Shown here: one piece after another, positions 44,313 through 53,364 of the stretch | How the letters are laid out: each line of letters opens with the position of its first letter | Numbering within the stretch: position 1 is the stretch's first letter | NCBI GenBank assembly: GCA_028867755.1 | Contig: JAGWFT010000001.1 | Coordinates: 908,727 to 972,726, forward strand | Direction of reading: 5' to 3' | Length of the DNA: 64,000 nucleotides | Source of the DNA: Nitrososphaerota archaeon | GTDB lineage: Archaea; Thermoproteota; Nitrososphaeria; Nitrososphaerales; Nitrosopumilaceae | Made by a program: the position numbers and the translations under genes | The notes under the pieces: generated by a model | What the model was told of the DNA's origin: nothing | Databases searched by the model: none | The model's input: the letters and a program-made list of their open reading frames with translations, nothing else

Positions 44313-45290
44313 ATGTCATCGTCAAATGAGCCATCTGATAGCTCAAAGCCTGTTCTAAGAGACAAGAATCCTCATAATTATAGAAAAGTGGGCTATTCGA
44401 TGATAGTAATCTCAGTATCCCTAGTGGCAATTGGTTTACTTGTATGGGCAATAGGAAGTGACTATCACTTTTCAACCAACATCATGGCCTCGCAAGAAGT
44501 AGATGCCATGACGCCAAAAACAGGATACAATGTTGTTCTCTTTGATATCTCACAGCCTGTTGGTGCCAAATTAAAATTACTAGATCACGCAGATGCACTT
44601 GATGCTGCCCAAGTATTGCAATCGCAAGACGCACAGCAAAACCAAGGCTCTACAATGCAAGTACTACTCTTTAACGCTACTAACAATTACAATCTTAATC
44701 TAATGGCTAATGCCGAAGTATTCGTTCAGACTCCAAAACAATGTTACAACGTAATTCTCTTCAACGATGATTTGCCTGTGGGGCAAAAACTAACGCTGGG
44801 AATTCATGAAAATGCATTTGAAAATGCTACAGCGTATCAAAAACAACAAGTAGACTCACTTCAAGGGCAGGGAATTCAGGTATTGATTTTCACTCCGTCT
44901 TTTACTGATGATTTGAAAATGGTAACAGGCTCTAGCACACCAGTTGGTGCTTATGCTGTTCTAGCTAGTAATGAGACAAGTCCTGCATCATTTTGTCCTG
45001 CACTGCAGCCAGCAAATCAAACGAAAACTGTTACAACAAATCAAACAGCAGTTGTACCAACAAATAACACTATGATATCAAACAAGACTACAACTGTTGT
45101 AGCAAACCAGACTGCAGTTATGGCAACAAGCCCAATTGCAAAGATGATGATATCCCACCAAACTAATTCCACAACTCCAAAAACAATGAACACAACTACA
45201 AATGTTTCAATTAATGCTACAGTATCTGCTGGGGCTGGCAAGTCAGTTACACTAAATGAAACAATGTCAGTTAACGCCACAGGAAAATAA
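44313..45290 (+). CDS. membrane-anchored, sequon-rich surface protein
   Basis: The 325-residue protein has a short cytoplasmic N-terminus, one transmembrane helix (about 27-49, VGYSMIVISVSLVAIGLLVWAIG) and an exterior part. The exterior has two related modules of about 65 residues (TPKTGYNVVLFDISQPVGAKLKL and TPKQCYNVILFNDDLPVGQKLTL) and a Thr/Asn-rich tail. The tail holds at least ten N-x-S/T sequons (NQT, NNT, NKT, NST, NVS, NET, NAT), so it is probably heavily N-glycosylated. It looks like a stalked cell-surface protein. No enzymatic motif seen. Confidence 0.8.
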   Translation: MSSSNEPSDSSKPVLRDKNPHNYRKVGYSMIVISVSLVAIGLLVWAIGSDYHFSTNIMASQEVDAMTPKTGYNVVLFDISQPVGAKLKLLDHADALDAAQVLQSQDAQQNQGSTMQVLLFNATNNYNLNLMANAEVFVQTPKQCYNVILFNDDLPVGQKLTLGIHENAFENATAYQKQQVDSLQGQGIQVLIFTPSFTDDLKMVTGSSTPVGAYAVLASNETSPASFCPALQPANQTKTVTTNQTAVVPTNNTMISNKTTTVVANQTAVMATSPIAKMMISHQTNSTTPKTMNTTTNVSINATVSAGAGKSVTLNETMSVNATGK

Positions 45291-45293
45291 AGA

Positions 45294-45446
45294 CTAGATT
45301 AATTCCTCGTCAATTTCATCTATAGGATCTATGTATTGTTTGCAAGAACAGTTTGATATTATGCATCTGCCCACCTTTAGAACCGAATGACTGTCACTTG
45401 ATGGTTCATGTGCAGCATCAGTGTGATGGCAGCGCTTGCAATTCAT
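45294..45446 (-). CDS. 50-residue Cys/His-rich mini-protein
   Basis: Minus-strand ATG 45444-45446 opens 50 codons to TAG. It has C-x2-C-H-H at the start (NCKRCHH), then Cys28, and a C-x-C pair (NCSCKQY), followed by an acidic tail (DPIDEIDEELI). Five cysteines and three or four His suggest a zinc site. GTTAAATAAC at about 45464-45473 is about 22-26 nt upstream of the ATG, which fits a leaderless promoter. It lies in a 203-nt gap with no other gene. Confidence 0.65.
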   Translation of the reverse strand: MNCKRCHHTDAAHEPSSDSHSVLKVGRCIISNCSCKQYIDPIDEIDEELI

Positions 45447-45493
45447 AACTGAAAGAATTTGAACTGTTATTTAACGCTTGAATAATGCCGGAC

Positions 45494-46366
45494 TCATAGT
45501 TTCAATATTCCGGCATTTATCATGTATTGAATTCCAGAAATAAAATCGTCATCAGAGATAGTTCCCTGTGCCCACCATCCAGCATTACTTTTTATCCAGT
45601 GCGGGATGTCATGTGTTGTATTATTGCCAGAGGAACCATGAGGTATCTGCATGATTCCATTTGAGACAAGATATTGTATGCCTTTCACAAAGTCATCATC
45701 TGATATCTCACTGCTTGCCCACCATCCTGCGTTTGTTTTAACCCAAGCTGGAATGATTATGCTCTTTGAAGGTTGTGTATAATTAGAATCGGAACTAATG
45801 ATGTCAGTATCTATCAGATTGTTTGAAAATGTAACTGTAATGGGTTTTCCCAAAAACTTTGTCATTCCAACAGAATGTGCACTCAAAAGGACACCAGTTT
45901 GTGTATCGTATGCCATATCAGATGAGCCGTTGGTATTAGACTCGGTAGCAATCAGCACCGTCCTCTTAAACCCGTTATAGTCTTTCAATTCTTGTGATAT
46001 TACAATATCACTTTGGTTATACTGGATTGGTACTGGTAATATTGAAACAAACGGAACAATATTTCCTTGCTTATCATGTCCGTATCCAGTTTTTAGGCTC
46101 AAAACAAAAGTGTCATTTTCAACATCCTTTCCAAGATAATATGTTTCTGTGACATTGATGCTTTCTGGATTGATCATGTTTCCAAATGAGTATATGATGG
46201 AGCTATTGACAATGCCTGTCTGGATAGCATATTTTAGATGATCTCCTGAGTGCACGCATACATTATGAGGCGCGCATACATTTCCTTGGTCTGCAAAGAC
46301 CTTGCCTGAATACATTACGCCAAACAGAATAGCAAGAACTGCTAAACCCAAAACCAATTTTCTCAT
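45494..46366 (-). CDS. secreted protein with two C-terminal WIK..WW repeats
   Basis: The 290-residue protein has a signal peptide (LVLGLAVLAILFGVMYSGKVFA, cut near 25), a beta-rich domain (about 30-200) with a Cys pair (CAPHNVC), and two repeats. These read IPAWVKTNAGWWASSEISDDDFVKGIQYLV and IPHWIKSNAGWWAQGTISDDDFISGIQYMI in outline. They match those at 37799-38536 and 48908-49768. A role outside the cell is inferred from the signal peptide. Confidence 0.8.
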   Translation of the reverse strand: MRKLVLGLAVLAILFGVMYSGKVFADQGNVCAPHNVCVHSGDHLKYAIQTGIVNSSIIYSFGNMINPESINVTETYYLGKDVENDTFVLSLKTGYGHDKQGNIVPFVSILPVPIQYNQSDIVISQELKDYNGFKRTVLIATESNTNGSSDMAYDTQTGVLLSAHSVGMTKFLGKPITVTFSNNLIDTDIISSDSNYTQPSKSIIIPAWVKTNAGWWASSEISDDDFVKGIQYLVSNGIMQIPHGSSGNNTTHDIPHWIKSNAGWWAQGTISDDDFISGIQYMINAGILKL

Positions 46367-46447
46367 TTGTTAGCCCACTACGAAGGGCAAACATTACTCT
46401 TTCCATATCCCATCGAAAACAATATGGAACAATACAAATAGCCATTT

Positions 46448-48493
46448 TTGATTCTAGAAATTGTGGAGCCAAACAAACTCGTTCATGAATCAAGTCCATA
46501 TCTTTTACAGCATGCATACAATCCTGTAAAATGGTATCCGTGGTGTGATGATGCCTTAAAGAAGGCAAAGGACGAGAACAAACCAATTTTTCTCAGTGTG
46601 GGCTACAGTGCTTGTCACTGGTGTCATGTCATGGCGCACGAGTCTTTTGAAAACGATGAGATTGCTCAAGTAATGAACGAGAACTTTGTCAATATCAAAG
46701 TCGATAGGGAGGAAAGACCGGACATTGATGATATTTATCAAAAAGTATGCCAGCTTGTTACAGGTAGCGGTGGCTGGCCTCTTAGTGTATTTCTTACACC
46801 AGACCAGAGGCCATTTTATGTTGGAACATATTTTCCACCACTTGATAGTTATGGCAGGCCTGGCTTTGGAAGTCTCATAAGACAGCTTGTGCAAGCCTGG
46901 AAGGAAAAACCCCAAGACGTTGAGGCTGCTTCTGAAAACTTTGTAAACTCGTTGCAAAAAACTGAATCAATTTCTCTGCCATCAAAATTAGAAAAACCCA
47001 TACTTGACGAGGCTGCCATGAATTTACTCTCACTTGGAGACCCAACAAATGGAGGATTTGGGCATGCTCCCAAGTTCCCAAATGCCGCAAACCTATCATT
47101 TATGTTGCGATACTCAAAACTTTCAGGAATATCCAAGTTCCAAGAGTTTGTCCTAAAAACTCTAACAAAGATGGCAAATGGGGGAATATATGATCAAATT
47201 GGCGGCGGCTTTCACAGGTATTCAACTGATTCCAGATGGCTTGTGCCGCACTTTGAAAAAATGTTGTATGACAATGCATTGTTGCCAGTTGTATATGCAG
47301 AGGCATATCAGATAACAAAGGACTCGAGATATCTTGACGTGATAAATCACACACTGCGATACATCTTAAAAGAAATGACCTCCCCTGATGGCGGGTTTTA
47401 TTCTGCGCAGGATGCAGACTCTGAAGGAGAAGAAGGAAAATATTATGTTTGGAAAAAAAATGAGATCCAAGAAATACTTGGAAATGACTCTGATGTTTTT
47501 TGTCTATTTTACGATGTAACAGATGGAGGAAACTTTGAAGGACATACCATATTGAATAACGCCATAAAACAATCATCCGTGGCATTTCAGTTTGGCAAGA
47601 CAGAATCCGAAGTCCAAAATATTATAGAAAAAAGCAAGACAAAGCTTTTGGAAGCAAGAAGCAAACGTGTACATCCTGGCAAAGATGAGAAGGTTCTCAC
47701 TAGCTGGAATGGGCTTATGATGACAGGGTTTCTGCGAGGTTACAGGGTTACACAAGATGCTGACTTCCTAAAGGCAGCAGAAAATTGCATCAGGTTTATG
47801 GAAGAAAAAATGGTAAAAAATGGAGAACTATTACACACCTACAAAGACGGGCAAGCAAAACTCAGGGCATATCTTGATGATTATGCATACTTTGTAAATG
47901 CATTGCTTGATTATTTTGAAGTCAGGCCTATCAAGAAGTATCTTGATCTTGCAATATATTATGCAAATTATTTACTGGAACATTTTTGGGATGAAAATGA
48001 AAGGAGTTTCTTTTTCACTGCAGACAATCATGAAAAGTTAATCATCAGAACAAAGAACATTTATGATTTGTCTCTTCCTTCTGGAAATTCTGTAGCAGCA
48101 GGCACGCTGCTACGATTATACCATATTACACAAGACAAGCGGTATTTTGACACATCGCTTAAGATAATGGAGTCTCTTTCTACGATGGCTGCTGAAAACC
48201 CATTTGGTTTTGGCCAGCTCTTAAATGTCATTTACATGTATTTGCAAAAACCAACTGAGATTACCATGATAAACTATGTCAACAAGGAACTATGCACTTA
48301 TCTTGAAAAGAAATTTCTCCCTGAATCAATTCTTGTAGGGATAAGCAAAGAAGAATCTCTAAAGGAGCTGCAACATTTGTCGTTTTTTGCAGGTAAGGTG
48401 TTTGACAAGACAAAAACTAATGTCTATGTATGCAAAGATTTTACGTGCTCATTGCCGCTAGGAACAATAGAGGAAGTTGAAAAACTTCTCTAG
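46448..48493 (+). CDS. thioredoxin-domain protein of the YyaL/SSP411 (DUF255) family
   Basis: The 681-residue protein begins with a thioredoxin-like domain carrying the unusual CHWCHVM motif ([18 protein letters not shown]) and [14 protein letters not shown], then an all-helical (alpha/alpha)6 barrel resembling glycosidase folds ([24 protein letters not shown]). Related bacterial and eukaryotic proteins (spermatogenesis-associated protein 20) have no settled function. TTG 46448 is the outermost start; GTG 46463 ([17 protein letters not shown]) gives the conserved family N terminus. Its stop interlocks with the next gene as CTAG. Confidence 0.9.
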   Translation: MILEIVEPNKLVHESSPYLLQHAYNPVKWYPWCDDALKKAKDENKPIFLSVGYSACHWCHVMAHESFENDEIAQVMNENFVNIKVDREERPDIDDIYQKVCQLVTGSGGWPLSVFLTPDQRPFYVGTYFPPLDSYGRPGFGSLIRQLVQAWKEKPQDVEAASENFVNSLQKTESISLPSKLEKPILDEAAMNLLSLGDPTNGGFGHAPKFPNAANLSFMLRYSKLSGISKFQEFVLKTLTKMANGGIYDQIGGGFHRYSTDSRWLVPHFEKMLYDNALLPVVYAEAYQITKDSRYLDVINHTLRYILKEMTSPDGGFYSAQDADSEGEEGKYYVWKKNEIQEILGNDSDVFCLFYDVTDGGNFEGHTILNNAIKQSSVAFQFGKTESEVQNIIEKSKTKLLEARSKRVHPGKDEKVLTSWNGLMMTGFLRGYRVTQDADFLKAAENCIRFMEEKMVKNGELLHTYKDGQAKLRAYLDDYAYFVNALLDYFEVRPIKKYLDLAIYYANYLLEHFWDENERSFFFTADNHEKLIIRTKNIYDLSLPSGNSVAAGTLLRLYHITQDKRYFDTSLKIMESLSTMAAENPFGFGQLLNVIYMYLQKPTEITMINYVNKELCTYLEKKFLPESILVGISKEESLKELQHLSFFAGKVFDKTKTNVYVCKDFTCSLPLGTIEEVEKLL

Positions 48494-48810
48494 ATTTTTT
48501 TAATATTGATCTCTAGCTTGTGTCCTACTTGAGGGCTGCCCATTCTTTCGTATCTGCGCTTTGGCATGCTTATTGTTATTGCAGTCTGGGCATAGCTTTT
48601 GATTGCAATGGTAGGCTGGGCCTGAAGTATGGCCTCTAGGAATGGAAGAATCTGGTCTCGCAATTCTGGTTCTAATTTTTTATTGATGGCTTCTAGCATG
48701 AGCTGTTTTTGTGAAACAGGTTCTGTCTGCACATCTTCTATGAGAGAAAGTTGCACTGTCTGTCCATTGTCAACTAGCTGCTGTATCATATATTGCACAA
48801 TTTCAGACAT
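48490..48810 (-). CDS. small protein, unknown function
   Basis: 106 residues; helical first half rich in Gln, then a beta-rich C terminus ([23 protein letters not shown]...). The sequence suggests an adaptor or OB-like fold, but none can be assigned. The stop interlocks with the YyaL-like gene's stop (CTAG, 48490-48493). Confidence 0.7.
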   Translation of the reverse strand: MSEIVQYMIQQLVDNGQTVQLSLIEDVQTEPVSQKQLMLEAINKKLEPELRDQILPFLEAILQAQPTIAIKSYAQTAITISMPKRRYERMGSPQVGHKLEINIKKI

Positions 48811-48907
48811 GGATTGTGGTTTACCATGTCGGGATTTATCTGTATATGCAGAACACTCTATGGATGTTATTTCATCTTAGGCTAGGTAGAAAATATCTTA
48901 CCAAGAC

Positions 48908-49768
48908 CTAGTTGTGCAATATGGCAAGCTTTGAGTTTTCTGTAACATTGAATTTGTCCACAAAGCCTGAGGTTACTTCTAGGACATATTTTGTATTCTG
49001 TCTTTGAGCATCATAAATTGGACATGTAGAGTTGTCATTGCAGGGAGGCAAGTTTTTTTCAATATGCACTACATTTCCATTGTCATCAAACCAAATCATA
49101 TCCAACGGAAACTGCATGTCCTTCATCCACATTGCAACTATCTGTGGTTCTGGGAACACAAAGATCATTCCTTGGTCATATGGAAGTTGTTGCTGAAACT
49201 GTAATCCTTCTGTCATCCTGTCCGGAGTGTCTGCAATCTGGACTTTCAGTATAATGTTGTCGATTTTGATCTTGCCCTGTGGGAAATTACTTGATAACAG
49301 GTTTGAATCCTGTCCTATGTCCTGGCTTACGCCAGGCTTTAGCTTGATTTCACCATTATTGATAAGGTATTGTATATCTGAGAAAAACTCATAGTCTGAA
49401 ACACTTCCGCTTGTCCACCATGCTGCAACATCTTTAACCCATGAAGGAATTGTACCTTGCAAATTGGCAGTGTCGTACTCATGAGAGAGTGGCACTATGT
49501 TATTTGCAACAAGATATCGCACGCCTAAAACAAATTGTGAATCACCAAGTTTTCCTTGTGCCCATAAACTGGTATCGTTTCTAATCCATTCGGGAATGGG
49601 GGAAACGAACGCGCTTGAAGGCTGCGAATTCGTAGTATCATTAGTTGGTTGCTGTGCAAGAGCGACATGTGTTGTCTCAAGTTGATTTTGAGAGAATGGA
49701 TTTACAATAACTCCAAGTGTTGATACAAGCAACAAACTACACGCCAACAAACTTGTCTTTTGTTTCAA
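48908..49768 (-). CDS. secreted protein: WIK..WW repeats plus DUF192 domain
   Basis: The 286-residue protein has a signal peptide (LACSLLLVSTLGVIVNPFSQ), two diverged WIK..WW repeats (IPEWIRNDTSLWAQGKLGDSQFVLGVRYLV and IPSWVKDVAAWWTSGSVSDYEFFSDIQYLI in outline), and a C-terminal DUF192 beta domain (about 165-286). The DUF192 hallmarks are VQIADTPDRMTEGLQFQQQLP, GMIFVFPEPQIVAMWMKDMQFPLDMIWFD and VLEVTSGFVDKF. It is the only one of the three repeat proteins with a recognisable domain. Confidence 0.85.
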   Translation of the reverse strand: MKQKTSLLACSLLLVSTLGVIVNPFSQNQLETTHVALAQQPTNDTTNSQPSSAFVSPIPEWIRNDTSLWAQGKLGDSQFVLGVRYLVANNIVPLSHEYDTANLQGTIPSWVKDVAAWWTSGSVSDYEFFSDIQYLINNGEIKLKPGVSQDIGQDSNLLSSNFPQGKIKIDNIILKVQIADTPDRMTEGLQFQQQLPYDQGMIFVFPEPQIVAMWMKDMQFPLDMIWFDDNGNVVHIEKNLPPCNDNSTCPIYDAQRQNTKYVLEVTSGFVDKFNVTENSKLAILHN

Positions 49769-49842
49769 CTTCTCTAATTCTTTCCTGCTGGCATATTAAA
49801 AAGCTCGAATTATTCTTTATGCATGATCAAAATACTGCAAAG

Positions 49843-50124
49843 TTATATTTTCGCATCAATGATGCTTCGTTTTATTTGAGCTGCTCTTTTTTTAATAATT
49901 TGTGTGAATTCTTGCATGTCTTCTAAAGACGGCTTTTGTTGTTGGGTGGTGTATGACTGTATGAACGCTGAATAGATTGAGCCTAGTATGATTCCAAAGG
50001 CAGCTGCTGGAACATCGCCTACCTCGTCGGCATATGTTTTTGCCATCTGTTTGTATGACGATGCCTCGCTTATGTAATAGTCCACCAAATTATCAATGAA
50101 GCTCTTGGTAGTTGCAGAAATCAC
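49843..50124 (-). CDS. small helical protein, unknown function
   Basis: 93 residues, helical, with a hydrophobic middle (VPAAAFGIILGSIYSAFI) that may be a membrane or core helix and a basic C-terminal coil. No motif. It starts at ATG 50122-50124. Confidence 0.65.
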   Translation of the reverse strand: MISATTKSFIDNLVDYYISEASSYKQMAKTYADEVGDVPAAAFGIILGSIYSAFIQSYTTQQQKPSLEDMQEFTQIIKKRAAQIKRSIIDAKI

Positions 50125-50225
50125 AACCTAGAATTGAGTCCTATTCTTTATAACGTTTGATTTTACAGCGATTGCAAATATAATTTGACCTTGTTTCTTT
50201 TGTAGAAAAACAATGACTGTTACCT

Positions 50226-50345
50226 GTGCCAATTGAAGTTAACCGTATCAACAGGGAATGTCCCGAGTGCAAGAACTCTACCATATTTAATACTGGTAAG
50301 GGATATTTTTGTGGTAAATGCCTTAACACAGTTTCCATATCCTAA
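50226..50345 (+). CDS. 39-residue zinc-ribbon mini-protein
   Basis: GTG 50226 opens 39 codons with two C-x2-C knuckles: ECPECKN and FCGKC. The spacing between them (about 15 residues) is that of a zinc ribbon. An in-frame TGA at 50214 rules out a longer protein. AAATATAAT at about 50176-50184 could be the TATA box. The next gene (50374) follows in the same direction after 28 nt. Function unknown. Confidence 0.65.
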   Translation: MPIEVNRINRECPECKNSTIFNTGKGYFCGKCLNTVSIS

Positions 50346-50373
50346 TCAACAAGTAGATTTTAGGTAAAATATA

Positions 50374-50829
50374 ATGTGGAAGATAGAACGTGAAGGAGTT
50401 TATTTCAAAATATATGACAAAAGAAAAAACCTAGTTGGATATTTTGCTCCCGAATATGGCAATATATACCCAGAAGACAGGGCAAACGAAGTAATTGATC
50501 AGACGCATAGGCAACATGACAAGATAAAAAGCGGCTACCTCATGATTCCGATGGTAAAATTTGGAATCTTCCAAGAAGGAAATGAGATGAATGTTGCGTA
50601 CCTGGCAAAGCAACTAGACAACGTGAAAACACGTCTCACGTATTGGGATGATTTTCTTTCAAACAATAACATAAAACAATACAAGATTATGGTATCTCAC
50701 ACAGATCACGACATGCTTAGCATAACCATGGACCTGGTGTTTTCCTCTCCAACAGATCTTGAAAAAAATGCTTTAGAAAATGAGATTGGTAAAATACTTG
50801 ATCCGCTTGCTGCACTAGGCTTACTATGA
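50374..50829 (+). CDS. conserved-type protein of unknown function
   Basis: 151 residues, mixed alpha/beta (WKIEREGVYFKIYDKRKNLVGYFAPEYG..., HDKIKSGYLMIPMVKFGIFQEGNEMNVAYLAKQLDNVKTRLTYW), no catalytic motif recognised. It follows the zinc-ribbon mini-gene and its 3' end overlaps the convergent gene 50824 by 6 nt. Confidence 0.72.
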   Translation: MWKIEREGVYFKIYDKRKNLVGYFAPEYGNIYPEDRANEVIDQTHRQHDKIKSGYLMIPMVKFGIFQEGNEMNVAYLAKQLDNVKTRLTYWDDFLSNNNIKQYKIMVSHTDHDMLSITMDLVFSSPTDLEKNALENEIGKILDPLAALGLL

Positions 50830-51336
50830 ATTGCCTGATTTAGCATTATGAAAAGACTGTAATGCACTCATTTCATACTGAAATGACTGCTGTAGCAGTT
50901 GATCTGATTTTGCTCTAGTTGAATTGTCTCCTGTCTGAATCCATTCTTTTAGAAGATTGTCGCTTTCTATCTGTGTCTGAGTTGATAGCCTGAAGAGCTG
51001 CAATGAAGCAGAAAATGGCTCTGGTGGGCTCAAAGCATCATATCTTGGTATGATGGTTTGCATCTTTGCAATGTGTGCATCTGTTATGTTTAACATTTGT
51101 TCTTTTGATATCTGGCCTTTTTCGTACATTGTAAGATTGGCATCAAAACCAATCGTCTCGTTTTTCAAATCAGATTGAATCGCTGATAAACTATCCCCAA
51201 ATCTCTGTCCAGATAGATTTGCTTGGTCTAAATTGTAATTGACAAGAATGACTACAGCTATTATGGCCACGCCTATTATGATTGCAACTTGTAACCCTCT
51301 CTTGGGGTGGGGCTTTACTTCCTTCTTTTTCTTCAC
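50824..51336 (-). CDS. membrane-anchored helical protein
   Basis: The 170-residue protein has a Lys-rich N terminus, one transmembrane helix (about 15-35, LQVAIIIGVAIIAVVILVNY) and an extracytoplasmic helical domain with sequons (NETI, NLT, NIT, NST). It may resemble sensor-type four-helix domains, but this is uncertain. Confidence 0.72.
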   Translation of the reverse strand: MKKKKEVKPHPKRGLQVAIIIGVAIIAVVILVNYNLDQANLSGQRFGDSLSAIQSDLKNETIGFDANLTMYEKGQISKEQMLNITDAHIAKMQTIIPRYDALSPPEPFSASLQLFRLSTQTQIESDNLLKEWIQTGDNSTRAKSDQLLQQSFQYEMSALQSFHNAKSGNS

Positions 51337-51419
51337 AAGCCGACTAGATTGCTATCTAAAATAAATCGTTTGGCATGGTTGCATGTAATTTTAAAAATAC
51401 TGATGTTTGCAATAAAGGG

Positions 51420-51707
51420 CTATTCTATGTAGTTGCCGTCTTGATCGGCTTTTAGCTCAATGATAGCTACGCTCCCGCTTATGTACGAGTCATTTCTGAC
51501 AGTTCTCACACGCCCAACTTCCAAGTGATATGGCCATACATCTACCACAATTGTCCCAATTTTGACACCAGTAGGGGCATCTGTGAATTGTATGTCTTCC
51601 TTTCTTACCCCATAATCCATTAATTTTTTGACACAATGATCAAGCAAAGGTTGAGGAAGGCCGTGATTTATGGCCCAAACGGTGCCTTCGTATTCAATTT
51701 TTTCCAA
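51420..51707 (-). CDS. small protein, unknown function
   Basis: 95 residues of alternating beta/alpha character (EKIEYEGTVWAINHGLPQPLLDHCVKKLMDYGVRKEDIQFTDAP...). One Cys (25). Two conserved-looking Trp (WAINHG, VWPYHLEVG) are notable. No family recognised. Confidence 0.65.
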   Translation of the reverse strand: MEKIEYEGTVWAINHGLPQPLLDHCVKKLMDYGVRKEDIQFTDAPTGVKIGTIVVDVWPYHLEVGRVRTVRNDSYISGSVAIIELKADQDGNYIE

Positions 51708-51769
51708 TTGGTTATCAAAAAGTTAATGTTTTTTTTAAAGCTATCTGCGCACAAAAATGCTAAAGAATC

Positions 51770-52006
51770 TTAGCTAGGAGTTGTCACTTTTAATGTCATC
51801 GTACTTTCAACTCTTGATATATTTCGAATCTTATGCGATACGGCTCGATCAAATTCTTCAGAGGTAGGAGTTTGCAATTCTGCTATCACGTCATAAGCAC
51901 CAAAAGTCACATATGCACTCTTGACTTGAGGTAAAAGCTTCAACTCCTCTATCACATACTCCTCTGCACCAATATCGCAATTGATCAAAATAAACCCCTT
52001 TTCCAT
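51770..52006 (-). CDS. stand-alone Lrp/AsnC ligand-binding (RAM) domain
   Basis: The 78-residue protein is the C-terminal RAM domain of Lrp/AsnC regulators without a DNA-binding half (GFILINCDIGAEEYVIEELKLLPQVKSAYVTFGAYDVIAELQTP). RAM domains bind amino acids or other small ligands and oligomerise. It may modulate a partner regulator. A second such protein lies at 60302-60547 in the purine operon. Confidence 0.86.
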   Translation of the reverse strand: MEKGFILINCDIGAEEYVIEELKLLPQVKSAYVTFGAYDVIAELQTPTSEEFDRAVSHKIRNISRVESTMTLKVTTPS

Positions 52007-52123
52007 ACTTTTCTCAAATCTACAAATTACTTAACTTTGTCTATTATGTGAAATGAATCAGAATTGAAAAATAAAAAAATACCAGTTCTTGAAATGCTGG
52101 CTAAACTGCAGATTGTCTTGCAA

Positions 52124-52486
52124 TCAACGGCGTAATAGATTCAGCACTTTAAATGGAGTGGCAGATAAATCAATTTCTTTTTCTGCTGACAAGAGAAGAA
52201 GATTATCCTTTATAGGAAAACTCATGATCACGACTCTTTCTCTATATGACATGGCAAAAGATACCTGTCCTAGCACACTGTCGGACCCCTGGCGCATCTT
52301 GGCTCTTGTAACAATGCCACAGTAGAGTGATTCATCGTCTTTTTTATCGCCTATTGGCTTGATGCCGCTCCTCATTCCGCCTCCCACTAGTTTGCCGTCT
52401 TGGTCAATTATTCCCACAAATCTTATTTTTTTATCAATTTCCATTATTTTCTCACAAAGTCTGTTAAAATCTCCATGCGTTAGCAT
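52124..52486 (-). CDS. small protein, possibly roadblock-like, unknown function
   Basis: 120 residues. It has a beta-hairpin (IRFVGIIDQDGKLVGGGMRSGI), a polar loop, and a second sheet (VSFAMSYRERVVIMSFPIKDNLLLLSAEKEID) with a final helix. The order would fit a roadblock/profilin-like fold, as in small GTPase regulators, but no diagnostic motif is present. Confidence 0.68.
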   Translation of the reverse strand: MLTHGDFNRLCEKIMEIDKKIRFVGIIDQDGKLVGGGMRSGIKPIGDKKDDESLYCGIVTRAKMRQGSDSVLGQVSFAMSYRERVVIMSFPIKDNLLLLSAEKEIDLSATPFKVLNLLRR

Positions 52487-52610
52487 TTCGAGAATGTTTT
52501 ACACAACACTGCTATTAACCTAGTCGATTTTTCAAGCATGAGACAAGGGCCTTTCTTACAAACCTCTGTTTGGTGCAAATGTGGCAGAAATATCACGATA
52601 TAATATTGAA

Positions 52611-52684
52611 GCCAATGAGGGGATTTGGACCCCCGACCTTCTGATTACAAGTCAGATGCTCTAGCCAGGCTGAGCTACATTGGC
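52611..52684 (-). tRNA. tRNA-Thr (TGT)
   Basis: The minus strand folds as a 74-nt cloverleaf. The acceptor arms are GCCAATG and CATTGGC, the anticodon arm TCTGA-CTTGTAA-TCAGA gives anticodon TGT, and the T arm contains GGTCCAAATCC. No CCA is encoded and no intron is seen. A TTTTAAA box at about 52713-52719 lies about 30 nt upstream, a normal archaeal tRNA promoter distance. Confidence 0.95.
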
Positions 52685-52797
52685 GTTAGGTAATGGCATT
52701 TAGAGGGTGGTTTAAAATGTTATTGCGTGATGAACTGACAGATTAAGTTCATGATCGTCACCAAGAATTAGCAAAAACTGAATATCCGCGAAAGGCA

Positions 52798-52833
52798 AAA
52801 CCTCGCTTGTAAAAATATACTCATGATGTGGTA
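52798..52833 (+). repeat. degenerate fragment matching the 5' end of the CDC48 gene
   Basis: AAACCTCGCT (52798-52807) equals 8671-8680, and after a shorter gap ATATACTCATGATGTGGTA (52815-52833) matches the CDC48 start region 8696-8715 with one substitution and one missing base. It is non-coding here and lies in the 205-nt gap between the tRNA and the cupin gene, where nothing else was recognised. Confidence 0.4.
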
Positions 52834-52889
52834 ACTATTACACAATCAAAAGGAAACGGCTAATTATAATTTAATTCCAGACAAGAAAA

Positions 52890-53348
52890 GTGAAAAAAGA
52901 AAATTACGACAGGATAAAACTTGACAAATCTCTTCTAGCTGAAAAAAGAAGATATTTTCTTGGCAATGTTGTCTTGCACGACATTTCAAAAAATATTGGC
53001 ATTAAGGATTCAAAAGTATACTATGCAGGCTTTAAAAACGGCGCAAGAACAAAAGTTCACTATCACGAAGGGGGACAGACACTGGTTGTAACTCAGGGCT
53101 TGGGTGTTCTTGTCTTGTTTAAGGGCAAGATTCAAGGCAAGAGTGTTAGAATAAAACAAGGGGCAAGGCATGTCTTGAAAACTGGTGATATAGTGTACAT
53201 TCCAAAAAATACACTTCATTGGCACGGTGCAATAGAGAACAAAAACTTTGGGCATGTTGCATTTAATGCATTTTCAGGCAAGGGCAAAGAATCAAAAACG
53301 ATTTGGTATGATTCAGATTTTAAGACGCGCGCAATAAAAATTCTCTAA
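52890..53348 (+). CDS. cupin-domain protein
   Basis: The 152-residue cupin has motif 1 KVHYHEGGQTLVVTQGLGVLV with His/His/Gln and motif 2 HWHGA near residue 111. Both are consistent with a single metal site. Start is GTG 52890. A TATA element (AATTATAATTT) lies about 25-30 nt upstream. Family members include quercetin-2,3-dioxygenase-like and related small cupins; no substrate can be assigned. Confidence 0.83.
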   Translation: MKKENYDRIKLDKSLLAEKRRYFLGNVVLHDISKNIGIKDSKVYYAGFKNGARTKVHYHEGGQTLVVTQGLGVLVLFKGKIQGKSVRIKQGARHVLKTGDIVYIPKNTLHWHGAIENKNFGHVAFNAFSGKGKESKTIWYDSDFKTRAIKIL

Positions 53349-53364
53349 AGGTCTTTTTGATATC

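Noticed and set aside
52538-52603. 21-codon frame with a C-x-C motif downstream of the tRNA gene
   Set aside because: Too short, only two cysteines, and no TATA element at the right distance.
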